Assembly (NCBI RefSeq): GCF_006538345.1
Contig: NZ_BJKL01000009.1
Span: 1-64,000, forward strand
Reading direction: 5' to 3'
DNA length: 64,000 bases
DNA from: Alteromonas sp. KUL49
GTDB lineage: Bacteria; Pseudomonadota; Gammaproteobacteria; Enterobacterales; Alteromonadaceae
Position 1 is the stretch's first letter. Each line of letters opens with the position of its first letter. Below, in pieces: positions 37,301 through 46,956 of the stretch. Both the position numbers and the translations under genes were made by a program. A model generated the notes under the pieces. It was not told the origin of the DNA. It worked only from the letters and a program-made list of their open reading frames with translations, and searched no databases.

Positions 37301-38454
37301 TGTGTAAGGTTTGAAAAAATTGCATCCTTGTAAGTGTTTTCAGCCCTATTTGATTCCACATCCGTGTTTAGCTCGATACTTTGCAGTTCATCACTAATAC
37401 CGTATGTATTCCCTAGCCTTTCAGTTTCCCTCTGAAGCCAACATTTCCCTCGCAAAAAAATCGGTACATCAAAGAAGCTACAGAGCCATGCCAGCCCGGA
37501 ACTCTTATATTGATAAACTTGAGTATCATAAGTACAGATAACCGCATCTAATTGACAGAACTCTTCAACTAACCTTTCAGTTTTCCAAAATCCTTCGAAC
37601 ACAGTTATATTTGAATACTTCGCTCCCAATCTGTTAATTTTATCTCTTTGTTCAACTAATGAGGGAGTTTCCCAATGCATAGTGAATTGAATTAAAAAAT
37701 TAACTCTATCCCCATATTTTAGAGACAGCTTTTCTACTACCTCTGCCACAGTAAAAAAACCTTTGTCTTCTTTAGCATCACCAAAATAAACTAAAACATT
37801 TTGGGCACCTTGCTGAATTTTTTTACTAAGCTTTAAATTATGCCAAGGTAATAGGTAACAGGGGTGGGTACCACTGATTTCTATTCCAAGCGATTCATAG
37901 TAGTTCTTGGTCTCAAAATCTGTTGCGTATAGTTCAACACTATCTCTACTGCACAATCCTTTAAATGACATTCGATAGAACGGATTCATATCACTGTGCT
38001 TTAAATCTTTTGGGCAAAACATACAACATATCTTATGAGTAACACCGCCCGTAGGTACTTTCCTGCGTCTCAAGGCAAGCTCTAATGCTAAAGCATGCTC
38101 CCAATTAAGGCAGGGATAAAAAAAAACTATAGAACTATCATTGTGATTTTCAAGAATCGAATCAAATACATGACCATATTCAATTGCTAAACTACGAATA
38201 TACGCTTGAGTGCCCTTTAGCTTTTTTGAAGCCCCATCATGATAGTATTCGTAAAAATAGTTACTGAAATGCGGCACCAAAGAAATATTACTGTTCCCCC
38301 GAGACTTTGTAATAAGAGTCTTACTAATATCTTTGTGGCTGTAATAACTATATTTTGCTGAATCAGTGGCACTGCTAACTAGCGTTTCCATAAGTGCAGC
38401 GTGGTGACCACCATCTTCCAGTAATCCGGGGTCAATGATGCAAACATGCTTCAC
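37285..38454 (-). CDS. Glycosyltransferase-like protein (GT-B fold)
   Basis: A 389-residue protein with GTG start at 38454, overlapping the stop of the coiled-coil gene (TAGTG). Opening CIIDPGLLEDGGHHAALMET and the second-domain strand VLVYFGDAKEDKGFFTVAEV, followed by RLVEEFCQLDAVICTYDTQV and YKSSGLAWLCSFFDVPIFLR, fit a GT-B glycosyltransferase with the donor-site segment near residue ~325. Several cysteines cluster at about residues 140-170 (KICCMFCPKD). Donor and acceptor are unknown. Its direct coupling to the DEYGP coiled-coil gene suggests the two proteins act together. Confidence 0.7.
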   Translation of the reverse strand: MKHVCIIDPGLLEDGGHHAALMETLVSSATDSAKYSYYSHKDISKTLITKSRGNSNISLVPHFSNYFYEYYHDGASKKLKGTQAYIRSLAIEYGHVFDSILENHNDSSIVFFYPCLNWEHALALELALRRRKVPTGGVTHKICCMFCPKDLKHSDMNPFYRMSFKGLCSRDSVELYATDFETKNYYESLGIEISGTHPCYLLPWHNLKLSKKIQQGAQNVLVYFGDAKEDKGFFTVAEVVEKLSLKYGDRVNFLIQFTMHWETPSLVEQRDKINRLGAKYSNITVFEGFWKTERLVEEFCQLDAVICTYDTQVYQYKSSGLAWLCSFFDVPIFLRGKCWLQRETERLGNTYGISDELQSIELNTDVESNRAENTYKDAIFSNLTQWLLN

Positions 38455-41400
38455 TATGAGTTAATCTCTAATTGATTGTTTAGCATGTTAATCCATTGCT
38501 TTTTAACCAAAGGTTCGATTTCGCTTCCGCCAGCTATCAGTTTTAAGACCTGCTCATAGACATCTATCAACCAAACAAACTGCTCTCTTTGATTTGGTAT
38601 TAAATCAGAAAGCAGAACCTCGAATGGGACAAGAACACGAGGCCCATATTCATCTTCTCCAAAAAATTCAGTATCGTTATAAATTATTTCATTACTTCCA
38701 TTTCTTAATTCAATAAATATCTCGGCGAAAAGGGTTTCAAGGTTAATATCTTTAGCTTTCAGTTTGACTTTAGTATTACTATTCTCTTCAACAAATAGAA
38801 TATGCTCATAAGTGCCCATGCTGATAACTTCATCGAGCACAAAAGAATATGGGCTATCCTTGACCTGCTGACTCGCGGCATCATTAGAACCCTCTAATAG
38901 TGCGTTTATCGCCTTTTTCCAGTCACCTTTAGACCTTACCAACTTACTACTTTTATCGTCTATTTTGTCGACGATACTAGATAAGTTTTTAGCAATTTGC
39001 TCTATGAGCGACCTGTCTGAAAATGCAAGTTTATTTAGATCATCCAAACCATTCAAAAACACTACGAATTTTGGCCCGTACTCATCCGCTTCAACAGGTG
39101 GCCAGGTAACTAAAGGAGCTGAACCGTCATCTAATTCTCTAAATTCTAAAGAAATATCATCACTAAAAATGTCATCGTCGTCATTGCTTACATTTCTTGC
39201 AGCTACTTTTAACTCTAAATTATTTCTCCAAACACCGCCGATTAGAACACTGTCGAACGCCAACCATAGATGCTCATAATTATCTATTCGATACTCCTCT
39301 TTTAACGTAGCAGTATCAAAGGACAAACGACTAGGAGCTTGTTGTACGGTTTCGGCTAAGCGGAATGCGGTAAGACGCCAGTTACGCCACTCTTCGTTAC
39401 TAAAATCTGCAATACATGTGACATCCTGTTCTTGTATCAGGTCTGCGATAAGTAAAATACAACTCATCACCATAATTCTTTCACTAGCCGTCATACGACT
39501 ATCAACCAGCTCCTGCTGCGCCAAGCTTGCTTCCGATGGATTCGCAAAAAATCTTAGATATGGCCCATATTCGTCCGTCATATCTTCGTAATGAGTGAAT
39601 AAACTACCATCTTCATCTTCGCGAAATTCAATAGCAACATGTCCCCCGACGTTGATAAGTTTAATGGGAAGTTCCTTGAAAACCCTTCCGTCAGCCAATT
39701 GAACGTCAGTAAGCAACAAGTGCGCGTCGTTATAACCATCCGTAGTGTATTTACCGTTAATAGTTAGTGAATCTGACGTAGCTTTACTAAAAACATCTTG
39801 ATAGTACTTAGGTACTTCTGATGGTTCTCGACTCTGCGTATGAGCATTTTTTAGCGCAGCGAAATAATACTCCAACTCGTCTTGTAATTGGTTTATTTGA
39901 AGAGATGCAAGTTCCAATTCAACTTGCTGGTATTCACTTTGGTTGTTCATTGCTACCTCAAAAGTATTAAGCTGTTCCTGTAACTCATTTTTTTCGTGTT
40001 GTAATCGCTTAGTCAACTCTCGCTCTTGTGTTAGCTGTGTAGTCATTTTTTCAGTATTATGAACAACACCTTTAGCTGTTTGTCGCTCCGCGGCAAGCTT
40101 TTCTTCAGTAGATCTTTTTTCCTCCATTAACGTTGTATATTGTTCTTGGAGGTCTTTATTTTTATCCAATAACTTAGTTACTTTCTCATGAGCAGACATC
40201 TTCTCTCTGGTTTCACAAGCTAGTTTGTTAGTTATGTTATCAAAGTCAGACACCTTATTTTTTAAAATCTCAGAGGAGTACTTTGTAGTTTTTAGCTGTT
40301 CATGAGTAACTTCTAGTTCATATTGTAATTGAGCCATATGCATCTTTAGAAGCTCATACTCGGCATTAGTGATCTCTAGCGCATTTAAAAGATCGGCATT
40401 CGAATCACTTTGAACCTGTAAGGCTTTTTGTGTCTCAACTAGCGAATTCGAGATTTTTTTTGATTCTTTGTCTTTGGCAGTAAGCTTTTCTTCGTACGCC
40501 CTTGTTAATTCTGATACTTGTTTTTCTAGTTCACTATTTCGCTGACTTTCTGACTTAATATCATTTTCTAACTTACTAATTACTTCGGTTCGAGTTTTGA
40601 GTAGTACATCGTTATCAGTAATCTTATTCTTTAGAGAATTTCGGTCTTCATTTAGTGTTTTTAAATCAGAGTTTAGCGTTTTAATTTGCTCATTAAGTTC
40701 TTTGTGCTGAATTGTGAGCTTTTGATGACTTGACTTTAGGGCTTCCTCTTTGGTGGCTAGCTCTGACGATAAAGCATTAACTTTGCTTCTAGTTTCTTCG
40801 AAATCATTTGTGACAGATTCAAGCTCGGATTGAATTGATTCTTTGCTAGCCTGTTGGGCATTTAACTTACCGGTCAAATCCTCGACCAGTGATTTATGTT
40901 CAGTGAGCTCTTTAGTCAATTTAGACTCGTTGGACTGTTTTTCCTGTTCCAATGCATCAAGTTTGACCGACATTTGCTCGGCTAGTGATTTTATGTTCAG
41001 TGAGCTCTTTAGTCAATTTAGACTCGTTGGACTGTTTTTCCTGTTCCAATGCATCAAGTTTGACCGACATTTGCTCGGCTCGTGATTTTTGTTCATTAAG
41101 CTCTTGGTTTAATTTTGACTCGCCAGATTGCTTATTTTTCTCTAGAGCATCGAGCTCACGTTTTAGTTGTTCTGCTAATGCTTTTTTACCGGTGAGGTCT
41201 TTATTTTCACTTAAAAGAGTATTGACTTCATCTTGCTTCGATTTTAACTCTAGCTCATTACTTGCAAATTCAGTGAACATTGTTTTACCGAGCGCTAAAG
41301 CTGAGAGCTTTAAGTCATCTACACTAATACCCAAATGTGCATTAAAGTTTCCGTAAAGCCTACTTACTGCTAACGCTTCATCATAAAGCTCAAACGCTTC

Positions 41401-41925
41401 ATGATTTTCGGTTAGGGTAAGTTCAGCAATATGATCAGTAAGAAGGTTCTCAATATCGTGAATTTTGTCTTTATTCTTCGCTTTGTCAACATCGAACAAC
41501 TCTGCCAAAAAAGCATGAGGATGACTCATGACGTCGCTAAAATCACACAGTTGGTAATTCTTATCTTTGCCGACGTAATCGATGATCTCAGATAGATTAG
41601 CTGACCAAGATTCAACGACATGTTCGGGTTCAATGGAACCTTTTGACACTTTTATAGCGTGGCTTAGTGTTATGGTAGGTGAAGCAAACAAAAAAACAAC
41701 ACTATCGGCTAAGCCTGGCAAGCTTGTTAGTATCTGTTTATAAGACTCATCTATATTACGAACGAGGAAACAGCTTTTATTATCTTCAGCGATGAGTTTA
41801 GGAAGCTCACCAACAGAAAGTTCAGACCCATCGATAACACTTGCAGGTATAGTATTGTATTCTAGCAAGTCACATAAAAGTTCGAGAGGTATGTCTCCCA
41901 CTGCGAGCATAATGGCTTTGCGCAT
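38454..41925 (-). CDS. Giant coiled-coil protein with three DEYGP domains, frameshifted
   Basis: Two overlapping frames (41925-40957 and 40973-38454) are one gene broken by an extra T in the run 40989-40992 (plus strand). Corrected length is ~1156 residues. Residues ~1-200 are a globular domain (LAVGDIPLELLCDLLEYNTI), unrecognised. Residues ~225-690 are a long coiled coil rich in K, E, Q and L, holding two identical 32-residue repeats and a diverged third (QMSVKLDALEQEKQS, ESKLTKELTEHK). The last ~440 residues hold three copies of a ~145-165-residue domain, each with a DEYGPxxxxF motif (near 39575, 39087 and 38655). No signal or membrane segment is seen. The role is unknown; it might be a scaffold or length-control factor for glycan assembly (inference). 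Confidence 0.75.
40885..41177 (-). repeat. Tandem 96-bp repeats in the coiled-coil gene
   Basis: Two near-identical direct copies start around 40886 and 40982 with a 97-bp offset, of which 96 bp is the repeat unit (32 residues) and 1 bp is the extra T. The copies differ at two other positions near their junction. A third, clearly diverged copy follows to about 41177. Each unit encodes a coiled-coil heptad block. Such tandem copies are prone to expansion and to assembly collapse. Confidence 0.85.
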
Positions 41926-42172
41926 AGTGTCTCCATCTACTACGAATATAGAAAGCTCTGTCTATATTGAAAAATTAGTCTAGCGAGTTTTCCAAAATTT
42001 TTAAACCCGCAATGTCGAGGATATTACTACTCGCTCTGGAACTTTTTTGGCCTTAGTGTTAAGCAGGTAGTTTTATAAATTTTCTGATAATCTTTAACGC
42101 GCATATGAGCAAAAAGAATGGAGAGACCATTTTAGTCCGTTTTTCATGTAGCTAATCGGTTTGTCGAGTTGC
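41926..42172. other. Gap between manC and the coiled-coil gene
   Basis: About 247 bp with no coding frame of convincing character. It is A+T-rich and separates manC from the remainder of the glycan locus, so it may hold the promoter of the long downstream operon. No clear terminator hairpin or ops element was recognised. Confidence 0.4.
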
Positions 42173-43579
42173 CTACTTGGCAACCCGCCCATACCTATCA
42201 GAAAAGCGAACAATATCATCTTCCCCCAAATACGCTCCAGATTGAACTTCAATAAGTTCAAGAGGAATCTTACCCGGGTTTTCAAGTGCGTGTACTGCTC
42301 CAATTGGGATATACACAGATTCATTCTCTGTAACTAACTGTGTTTTTTCATTGATGGTAACATTGGCACTACCAGATACAACAATCCAATGCTCAGCACG
42401 ATGATGATGCATCTGGACCGATAATTTTTCGCCAGGTTTTACAGTAATACGCTTAACTTGAAACCTATCACCGCTGTCGATTGAGTCGTAGCTTCCCCAA
42501 GGGCGGAATACTTCTCGATGAAATTCAAATTCAGGACGCTGTTCCGCCTTGAGTGTATTTACAACGCTCTTGATGCTTTGTGCATCATCCTTGTGAGCAA
42601 CCATCACGGCATCTTTTGTTTCAACAACAATAACGTCTTCTAAACCTATTACCGAAACTAGACGTTGCTCAGCATTGACGTAGCTGTTCTTAGTGTTTTC
42701 TAAAATTGTATCGCCGACAGAAACGTTACCATTTTCGTCTTTACTCGCAGTCTCCCAAAGCGAAGTCCAGCTTCCGACATCGCTCCATCCTGCGTCCAAT
42801 GGAACCATAGCTGCGCTATCGGTTTTCTCCATTACTGCGTAATCAATAGAATCATCAGGACAGGTAGAAAAAATATCATGATCGACACGGATAAAATCTA
42901 AGTCAGGTGTCTCTGTGTCGATTGCTCGTTGACATACGTCAAGCATTTCAGGATGGAATTTCTTCAGTTCTTCCAAGTATCGGCTAGCTTTGAACATGAA
43001 CATACCACTGTTCCAAAAATACTCTCCAGATGCGACATATTTTTCAGCAGTCGACAATGCAGGCTTCTCAACGAATTCGGAGACAGAAAAGCCACTCTCG
43101 ACTTTTTCTCCAGCACGAATATATCCATAGCCAGTGTGAGGTTGGTCAGGAACGATACCGAAAGTAACTAATTTCCCTGACTCGGCGAGCTTTGATGCTT
43201 TTTCGATTGCAGCATGGAACTCAGAAGTGTCTTTAATTAAATGGTCAGCTGCTAGAACTAGTAAAACAGGATCTTCGCCATTTTTAGTAGCATGAAGTGC
43301 CGCGAGCGCAATTGCCGGCGCAGTGTTTCTACCCACAGGTTCTAGCAATATACCACCGTGCTGAATGCTTTTCTGGCGTAGTTGTTCGGCGACCAAAAAG
43401 CGATGAGCATCATTACAGATAAAGATTGGGCTGGACTGTTTAGTTCCTTCTAAACGCGTAACTGTATCTTGAAGCATTGTACTGTCAGACGTTAGTGACA
43501 AAAACTGCTTTGGAAGTGCTGCGCGAGACTTTGGCCATAGACGACTACCAGAGCCTCCAGCCAATACAACTGGTTTCAT
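42173..43579 (-). CDS. manC: Mannose-1-phosphate guanylyltransferase / mannose-6-phosphate isomerase
   Basis: Makes GDP-mannose from mannose-1-phosphate and GTP; the C-terminal cupin interconverts mannose-6-phosphate and fructose-6-phosphate. The start is ATG 43579 ([20 protein letters not shown]) with AAGGA upstream; the 27 further residues in the open frame look non-coding. Motifs: GGSGSRLWP (pyrophosphorylase), [20 protein letters not shown], and in the cupin [20 protein letters not shown]. Length 468 fits E. coli CpsB. It supplies gmd/fcl and perhaps mannosyltransferases. No manB is in the window. Confidence 0.94.
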   Translation of the reverse strand: MKPVVLAGGSGSRLWPKSRAALPKQFLSLTSDSTMLQDTVTRLEGTKQSSPIFICNDAHRFLVAEQLRQKSIQHGGILLEPVGRNTAPAIALAALHATKNGEDPVLLVLAADHLIKDTSEFHAAIEKASKLAESGKLVTFGIVPDQPHTGYGYIRAGEKVESGFSVSEFVEKPALSTAEKYVASGEYFWNSGMFMFKASRYLEELKKFHPEMLDVCQRAIDTETPDLDFIRVDHDIFSTCPDDSIDYAVMEKTDSAAMVPLDAGWSDVGSWTSLWETASKDENGNVSVGDTILENTKNSYVNAEQRLVSVIGLEDVIVVETKDAVMVAHKDDAQSIKSVVNTLKAEQRPEFEFHREVFRPWGSYDSIDSGDRFQVKRITVKPGEKLSVQMHHHRAEHWIVVSGSANVTINEKTQLVTENESVYIPIGAVHALENPGKIPLELIEVQSGAYLGEDDIVRFSDRYGRVAK

Positions 43580-43596
43580 TATGAATTCCTTGATAC

Positions 43597-43612
43597 GTGG
43601 GTAATCACCCAC
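43597..43612 (-). other. Short hairpin in the manC leader
   Basis: GTGGGT (43597-43602) and ACCCAC (43607-43612) form a 6-bp perfect stem with a 4-nt loop, 18 bp ahead of the manC start codon on the minus strand. It may affect translation or mRNA stability. It could be chance. Confidence 0.3.
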
Positions 43613-43720
43613 TTCCTGATAACTGTTTATACTCTTGTTAGTATACAAAGGAATGTACAACGATTAAATGGCAAAGATCATCATAGTCTAATGTTATAAC
43701 CTTGAGACTAGCGAAATAAC

Positions 43721-43748
43721 AAAAAACCCGGCGTAAGCCGGGTTTTTT
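43721..43748 (-). terminator. Bidirectional rho-independent terminator after rplQ
   Basis: CCCGGC (43727-43732) pairs with GCCGGG around GTAA, and the stem is flanked by A6 on one side and T7 on the other, giving an intrinsic terminator readable from either strand. It lies 36 bp downstream of the rplQ stop and so ends the spc-alpha ribosomal transcript before manC. Confidence 0.88.
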
Positions 43749-43783
43749 TAATATATTCTAAAACTCAGAATAATGAGTAATAA

Positions 43784-44185
43784 TTACTCTTCAGTTGCTT
43801 CTACTGCTTCTTCTTCAGCTTCGACAACTGGACGGTCAACTAGCTCAACGTATGCCATAGGGGCATTATCGCCTGCACGGAAACCGCATTTAAGAATGCG
43901 AGTGTAACCGCCTGGGCGAGCTTCGTAACGAGGACCAAGCTCGTTGAACAATTTACCTACCACTTCTTTATCACCTGTACGGGCGAAAGCTAGACGGCGG
44001 TTTGCAACGCTGTCTTGCTTAGCCAAAGTGATTAGAGGCTCAATTACGCGACGCAATTCTTTCGCTTTAGGCAACGTCGTTTTGATCACTTCGTGCTTAA
44101 CCAAAGAACCTGCCATGTTACGGAACATAGCTTGACGATGGCTGCTGTTGCGATTCAACTGACGACCACTCTTACGATGGCGCAT
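43784..44185 (-). CDS. rplQ: 50S ribosomal protein L17
   Basis: [20 protein letters not shown] and the following [20 protein letters not shown] are L17 hallmarks. It is 133 residues, with an acidic C-terminal tail ([14 protein letters not shown]) that varies among species. It is the last gene of the alpha operon, ends 36 bp from the terminator, and follows rpoA by ~42 bp. Confidence 0.97.
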   Translation of the reverse strand: MRHRKSGRQLNRNSSHRQAMFRNMAGSLVKHEVIKTTLPKAKELRRVIEPLITLAKQDSVANRRLAFARTGDKEVVGKLFNELGPRYEARPGGYTRILKCGFRAGDNAPMAYVELVDRPVVEAEEEAVEATEE

Positions 44186-44227
44186 AAGTTTTATCCTTCT
44201 CTACAAATCAGTTTATTAAAAACCTGA

Positions 44228-45214
44228 TTAATCTTTTTCAGCGATGCTCTCTGGCGGCCAGTTTTCTAGGCGCATACCTAGAGACAAACCACGAGATGCA
44301 AGAACATCTTTGATTTCAGTTAGCGATTTCTTACCAAGGTTTGGCGTTTTAAGTAGCTCAACCTCAGTACGCTGTACCAGGTCACCAATGTACTGGATAG
44401 CTTCTGCTTTCAAGCAGTTTGCAGAACGTACAGTTAGCTCAAGGTCATCAACTGGGCGAAGTAGAATCGGATCGAATTCTGGCTTCTCTTCTTTCGCTTC
44501 TGGCTCAGACACATCGCGTAAGTCTACGAATGCATCTAGCTGTTCAGCTAGGATAGTTGCAGAACGGCGGATCGCTTCTTCAGGATCCAAAGTACCGTTC
44601 GTTTCCATATCAATGATTAACTTGTCTAGGTCTGTGCGTTGTTCAACACGAGCAGACTCAACAGAGTATGCAATACGCTCTACAGGGCTGTATGAAGCAT
44701 CAACTAATAAACGACCAATTGGACGATCATCTTCTTCAGAGGAGCGACGAGTAGATGCAGGTACGTAACCACGGCCAGTTTCTACTTTGATGCGCATGCT
44801 GATTTCAGCTTCACCAGTCAAAGTACAAATTACATGGTCAGGATTCACGATCTCTACGTCGCCATCATGCTGAATATCACCAGCAACAACAGGGCCAGCA
44901 CCAGATTTCACTAGAGTTAGGGTCGCTTCAGTTTTACCTTCAAGGCGAACCGCCAAACCTTTAAGGTTTAGCAAAATCTCGATTACGTCTTCCTGTACAC
45001 CTTCTTTGGTGCTGTACTCGTGAAGAACGCCGTCGATTTCAGCTTCAGTCACTGCGCAACCAGGCATAGATGACAAAAGAATACGACGAAGTGCGTTACC
45101 TAGGGTATGGCCAAAACCACGCTCCAACGGTTCCAAAGTTACTTTGGCACGAGTAGGAGAAACGTTTTCGATCTCTACTAATCTCGGTTTTAGGAATTCA
45201 GTCACAGAACCCAC
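44228..45214 (-). CDS. rpoA: RNA polymerase alpha subunit
   Basis: The 328-residue alpha subunit assembles RNA polymerase (N-terminal domain) and contacts UP elements and activators (C-terminal domain). [35 protein letters not shown] and [20 protein letters not shown] are near identical to E. coli. The start is GTG at 45214, with AGGAAGC about six bases upstream, where E. coli uses ATG. It lies between rpsD and rplQ. Confidence 0.98.
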   Translation of the reverse strand: MGSVTEFLKPRLVEIENVSPTRAKVTLEPLERGFGHTLGNALRRILLSSMPGCAVTEAEIDGVLHEYSTKEGVQEDVIEILLNLKGLAVRLEGKTEATLTLVKSGAGPVVAGDIQHDGDVEIVNPDHVICTLTGEAEISMRIKVETGRGYVPASTRRSSEEDDRPIGRLLVDASYSPVERIAYSVESARVEQRTDLDKLIIDMETNGTLDPEEAIRRSATILAEQLDAFVDLRDVSEPEAKEEKPEFDPILLRPVDDLELTVRSANCLKAEAIQYIGDLVQRTEVELLKTPNLGKKSLTEIKDVLASRGLSLGMRLENWPPESIAEKD

Positions 45215-45236
45215 AATGCTTCCTCTTTAGTTAGCT

Positions 45237-45857
45237 TTACTTAGAGTAAAGTTCGACGATCAACTGTTCGTTAATTTCAGCAGACAGGTCAGTTCTTTCT
45301 GGAATGCGCTTGAAAGTGCCTTCCATTTTGCTGTTGTCAACTTCAATCCAGGTTGGCTTCTCACGTTGGTCAGCCAGTTCCAAAGCAGCAACGATACGCG
45401 CTTGCTTTTTAGCCTTTTCACGAACAGAAACCACGTCTTCGGCAGAAACGTTAAACGATGGGATGTTCACAACTTGACCATTTACCATGATCGCTTTGTG
45501 GCTAACAAGCTGCCGTGCTTCAGCACGAGTGCTAGCAAAACCCATGCGATAAACTACGTTATCTAGACGCTGCTCTAGAAGTTGCAACAAGTTTTCACCA
45601 GTGTTGCCTTTTAGACGCGCAGCTTCTTTATAGTAGTTACGGAATTGTTTTTCCAATACGCCATACATACGACGTACTTTTTGCTTTTCACGCAACTGAA
45701 CACCGTAGTCAGACAAACGGCCACGACGGGCACCGTGCTGACCAGGCGCAGTATCGATTTTACATTTAGAATCGATTGCGCGAACGCCGCTTTTAAGGAA
45801 CAAGTCTGTACCTTCGCGACGGCTAAGTTTGAGTTTTGGACCCAAATATCTTGCCAT
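45237..45857 (-). CDS. rpsD: 30S ribosomal protein S4
   Basis: A 206-residue S4 with [20 protein letters not shown] and the S4 RNA-binding domain [20 protein letters not shown] near the middle. In E. coli it also represses translation of the alpha operon by binding the rpsM leader; whether that occurs here is unknown. It has the standard position between rpsK and rpoA. Confidence 0.97.
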   Translation of the reverse strand: MARYLGPKLKLSRREGTDLFLKSGVRAIDSKCKIDTAPGQHGARRGRLSDYGVQLREKQKVRRMYGVLEKQFRNYYKEAARLKGNTGENLLQLLEQRLDNVVYRMGFASTRAEARQLVSHKAIMVNGQVVNIPSFNVSAEDVVSVREKAKKQARIVAALELADQREKPTWIEVDNSKMEGTFKRIPERTDLSAEINEQLIVELYSK

Positions 45858-45881
45858 GTTCTTTCTCCAACTGTCCGTCGA

Positions 45882-46274
45882 TTAAACGCGACGTTTTTTC
45901 GGTGGACGACAACCGTTGTGAGGAATAGGCGTCACATCGGTAATGTTTGTGATCTTGTAACCAGTTGCGTTAAGCGCACGGATCGCAGACTCACGGCCTG
46001 GACCTGGACCTTTAACGAAAACTTCAAGGTTCTTAAGACCGTATTCTTGTGCAGCAACACCTGCACGCTCAGCAGCAACCTGTGCAGCGAATGGGGTAGA
46101 TTTACGTGAACCACGGAAACCTGAACCACCAGACGTCGCCCATGCTAGTGCATTGCCTTGACGGTCTGTGATAGTCACAATTGTGTTGTTGAAAGACGCA
46201 TGGATATGAGCCATACCGTCTGCAACCTGACGTTTAGCGCGCTTACGCGTGCTACGAGCTGGTGCTTTAGCCAT
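45882..46274 (-). CDS. rpsK: 30S ribosomal protein S11
   Basis: A 130-residue S11: [20 protein letters not shown], and the C-terminal [19 protein letters not shown], are typical. It binds near the 30S platform with S18 and S21. It lies 15 bp downstream of rpsM in the alpha operon. Confidence 0.97.
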   Translation of the reverse strand: MAKAPARSTRKRAKRQVADGMAHIHASFNNTIVTITDRQGNALAWATSGGSGFRGSRKSTPFAAQVAAERAGVAAQEYGLKNLEVFVKGPGPGRESAIRALNATGYKITNITDVTPIPHNGCRPPKKRRV

Positions 46275-46289
46275 AACTTATCTCCCCGC

Positions 46290-46646
46290 TTACTTCTTAA
46301 TTGGCTTACGAGGACCTTTACGGGTACGCGCATTAGTTTTAGTGCGCTGACCACGTAGAGGCAAGCTACGACGGTGGCGAATACCACGGAAGCAACCCAG
46401 GTCCATCAAACGTTTGATGCTCATAGAGACTTCACGACGCAAATCACCTTCAACAGTGAATTTCGCCACTTCGTCACGAAGCTTATCGATAGTCGCTTCG
46501 TCTAGCTCTTTAATTTTTGTATCTTCTGCAACACCAGCACCCGCACAAATGCTTTTCGCACGTGTAGGGCCTACGCCGTAGATCGCTTGGATAGCGATTA
46601 CAGCATGCTTGTGCTCAGGAATGTTAATGCCAGCGATACGGGCCAT
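46290..46646 (-). CDS. rpsM: 30S ribosomal protein S13
   Basis: 118 residues, starting at ATG 46646 ([20 protein letters not shown]), with AGGAG a few bases upstream; three residues further upstream in frame are not used. The C-terminus has [20 protein letters not shown], which contacts tRNA at the subunit interface. It is the first gene of the alpha operon, preceded by the predicted promoter and the hairpin described separately. Confidence 0.97.
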   Translation of the reverse strand: MARIAGINIPEHKHAVIAIQAIYGVGPTRAKSICAGAGVAEDTKIKELDEATIDKLRDEVAKFTVEGDLRREVSMSIKRLMDLGCFRGIRHRRSLPLRGQRTKTNARTRKGPRKPIKK

Positions 46647-46692
46647 TAACAGCACTCCTCTAATTTATTGTCGACGACCTAAAAAGCCCGAT

Positions 46693-46721
46693 AGGATACT
46701 TACCCGTCGACTAAATTGCAA
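46693..46721 (-). promoter_or_regulatory. Candidate alpha-operon promoter
   Basis: On the minus strand, TTGCAA (46721-46716) and TATCCT (46698-46693) are separated by 17 bp, each matching the sigma70 consensus at four of six positions. A GC-rich discriminator (ATCGGG) follows, as in growth-rate-controlled ribosomal promoters. Placement ~50 bp before rpsM parallels the E. coli alpha promoter. Confidence 0.45.
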
Positions 46722-46750
46722 ATAAAGGTTCAAAATACTGCAACACAAAG

Positions 46751-46784
46751 AGCAGAACCCGATGTTAAACTGTCAGGTTCTGCT
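46751..46784 (-). other. 9-bp-stem hairpin at the spc/alpha operon junction
   Basis: AGCAGAACC (46751-46759) and GGTTCTGCT (46776-46784) pair perfectly with a 16-nt loop. It lies 31 bp after the rpmJ stop and ahead of the candidate rpsM promoter. There is no proper T-tract, so it may be a weak terminator, a processing site or a stabilising structure at the 3' end of the spc transcript. Confidence 0.45.
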
Positions 46785-46815
46785 TACAGTGAATAGGTAT
46801 TCTTTACCGCGTAGA

Positions 46816-46932
46816 TTAGCCTTGCCTTTGCTTATGCTTAGGATCAGAGCTGCAAATTACGCGCACAACACCGTTGCGCTTGATAACTTTACAGTTACGG
46901 CAAATCTTTTTTACTGATGCACGAACTTTCAT
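46816..46932 (-). CDS. rpmJ: 50S ribosomal protein L36
   Basis: A 38-residue gene: [20 protein letters not shown], then [18 protein letters not shown]. It carries the CxxC, C and H residues that bind zinc, so this is the zinc-containing (C+) form of L36. It is the last gene of the spc operon, 24 bp after secY. Confidence 0.96.
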
Positions 46933-46956
46933 TACATCACTCCGTAGTAGGCTAAC

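Noticed and set aside
44244..44768. A 174-residue plus-strand frame inside rpoA
   Set aside because: It is antisense to the highly conserved rpoA. Serine- and arginine-rich composition is a byproduct of the opposite frame.
46646..46692. S4-binding pseudoknot in the rpsM leader
   Set aside because: The leader after the candidate promoter is short and I could not match the E. coli pseudoknot.
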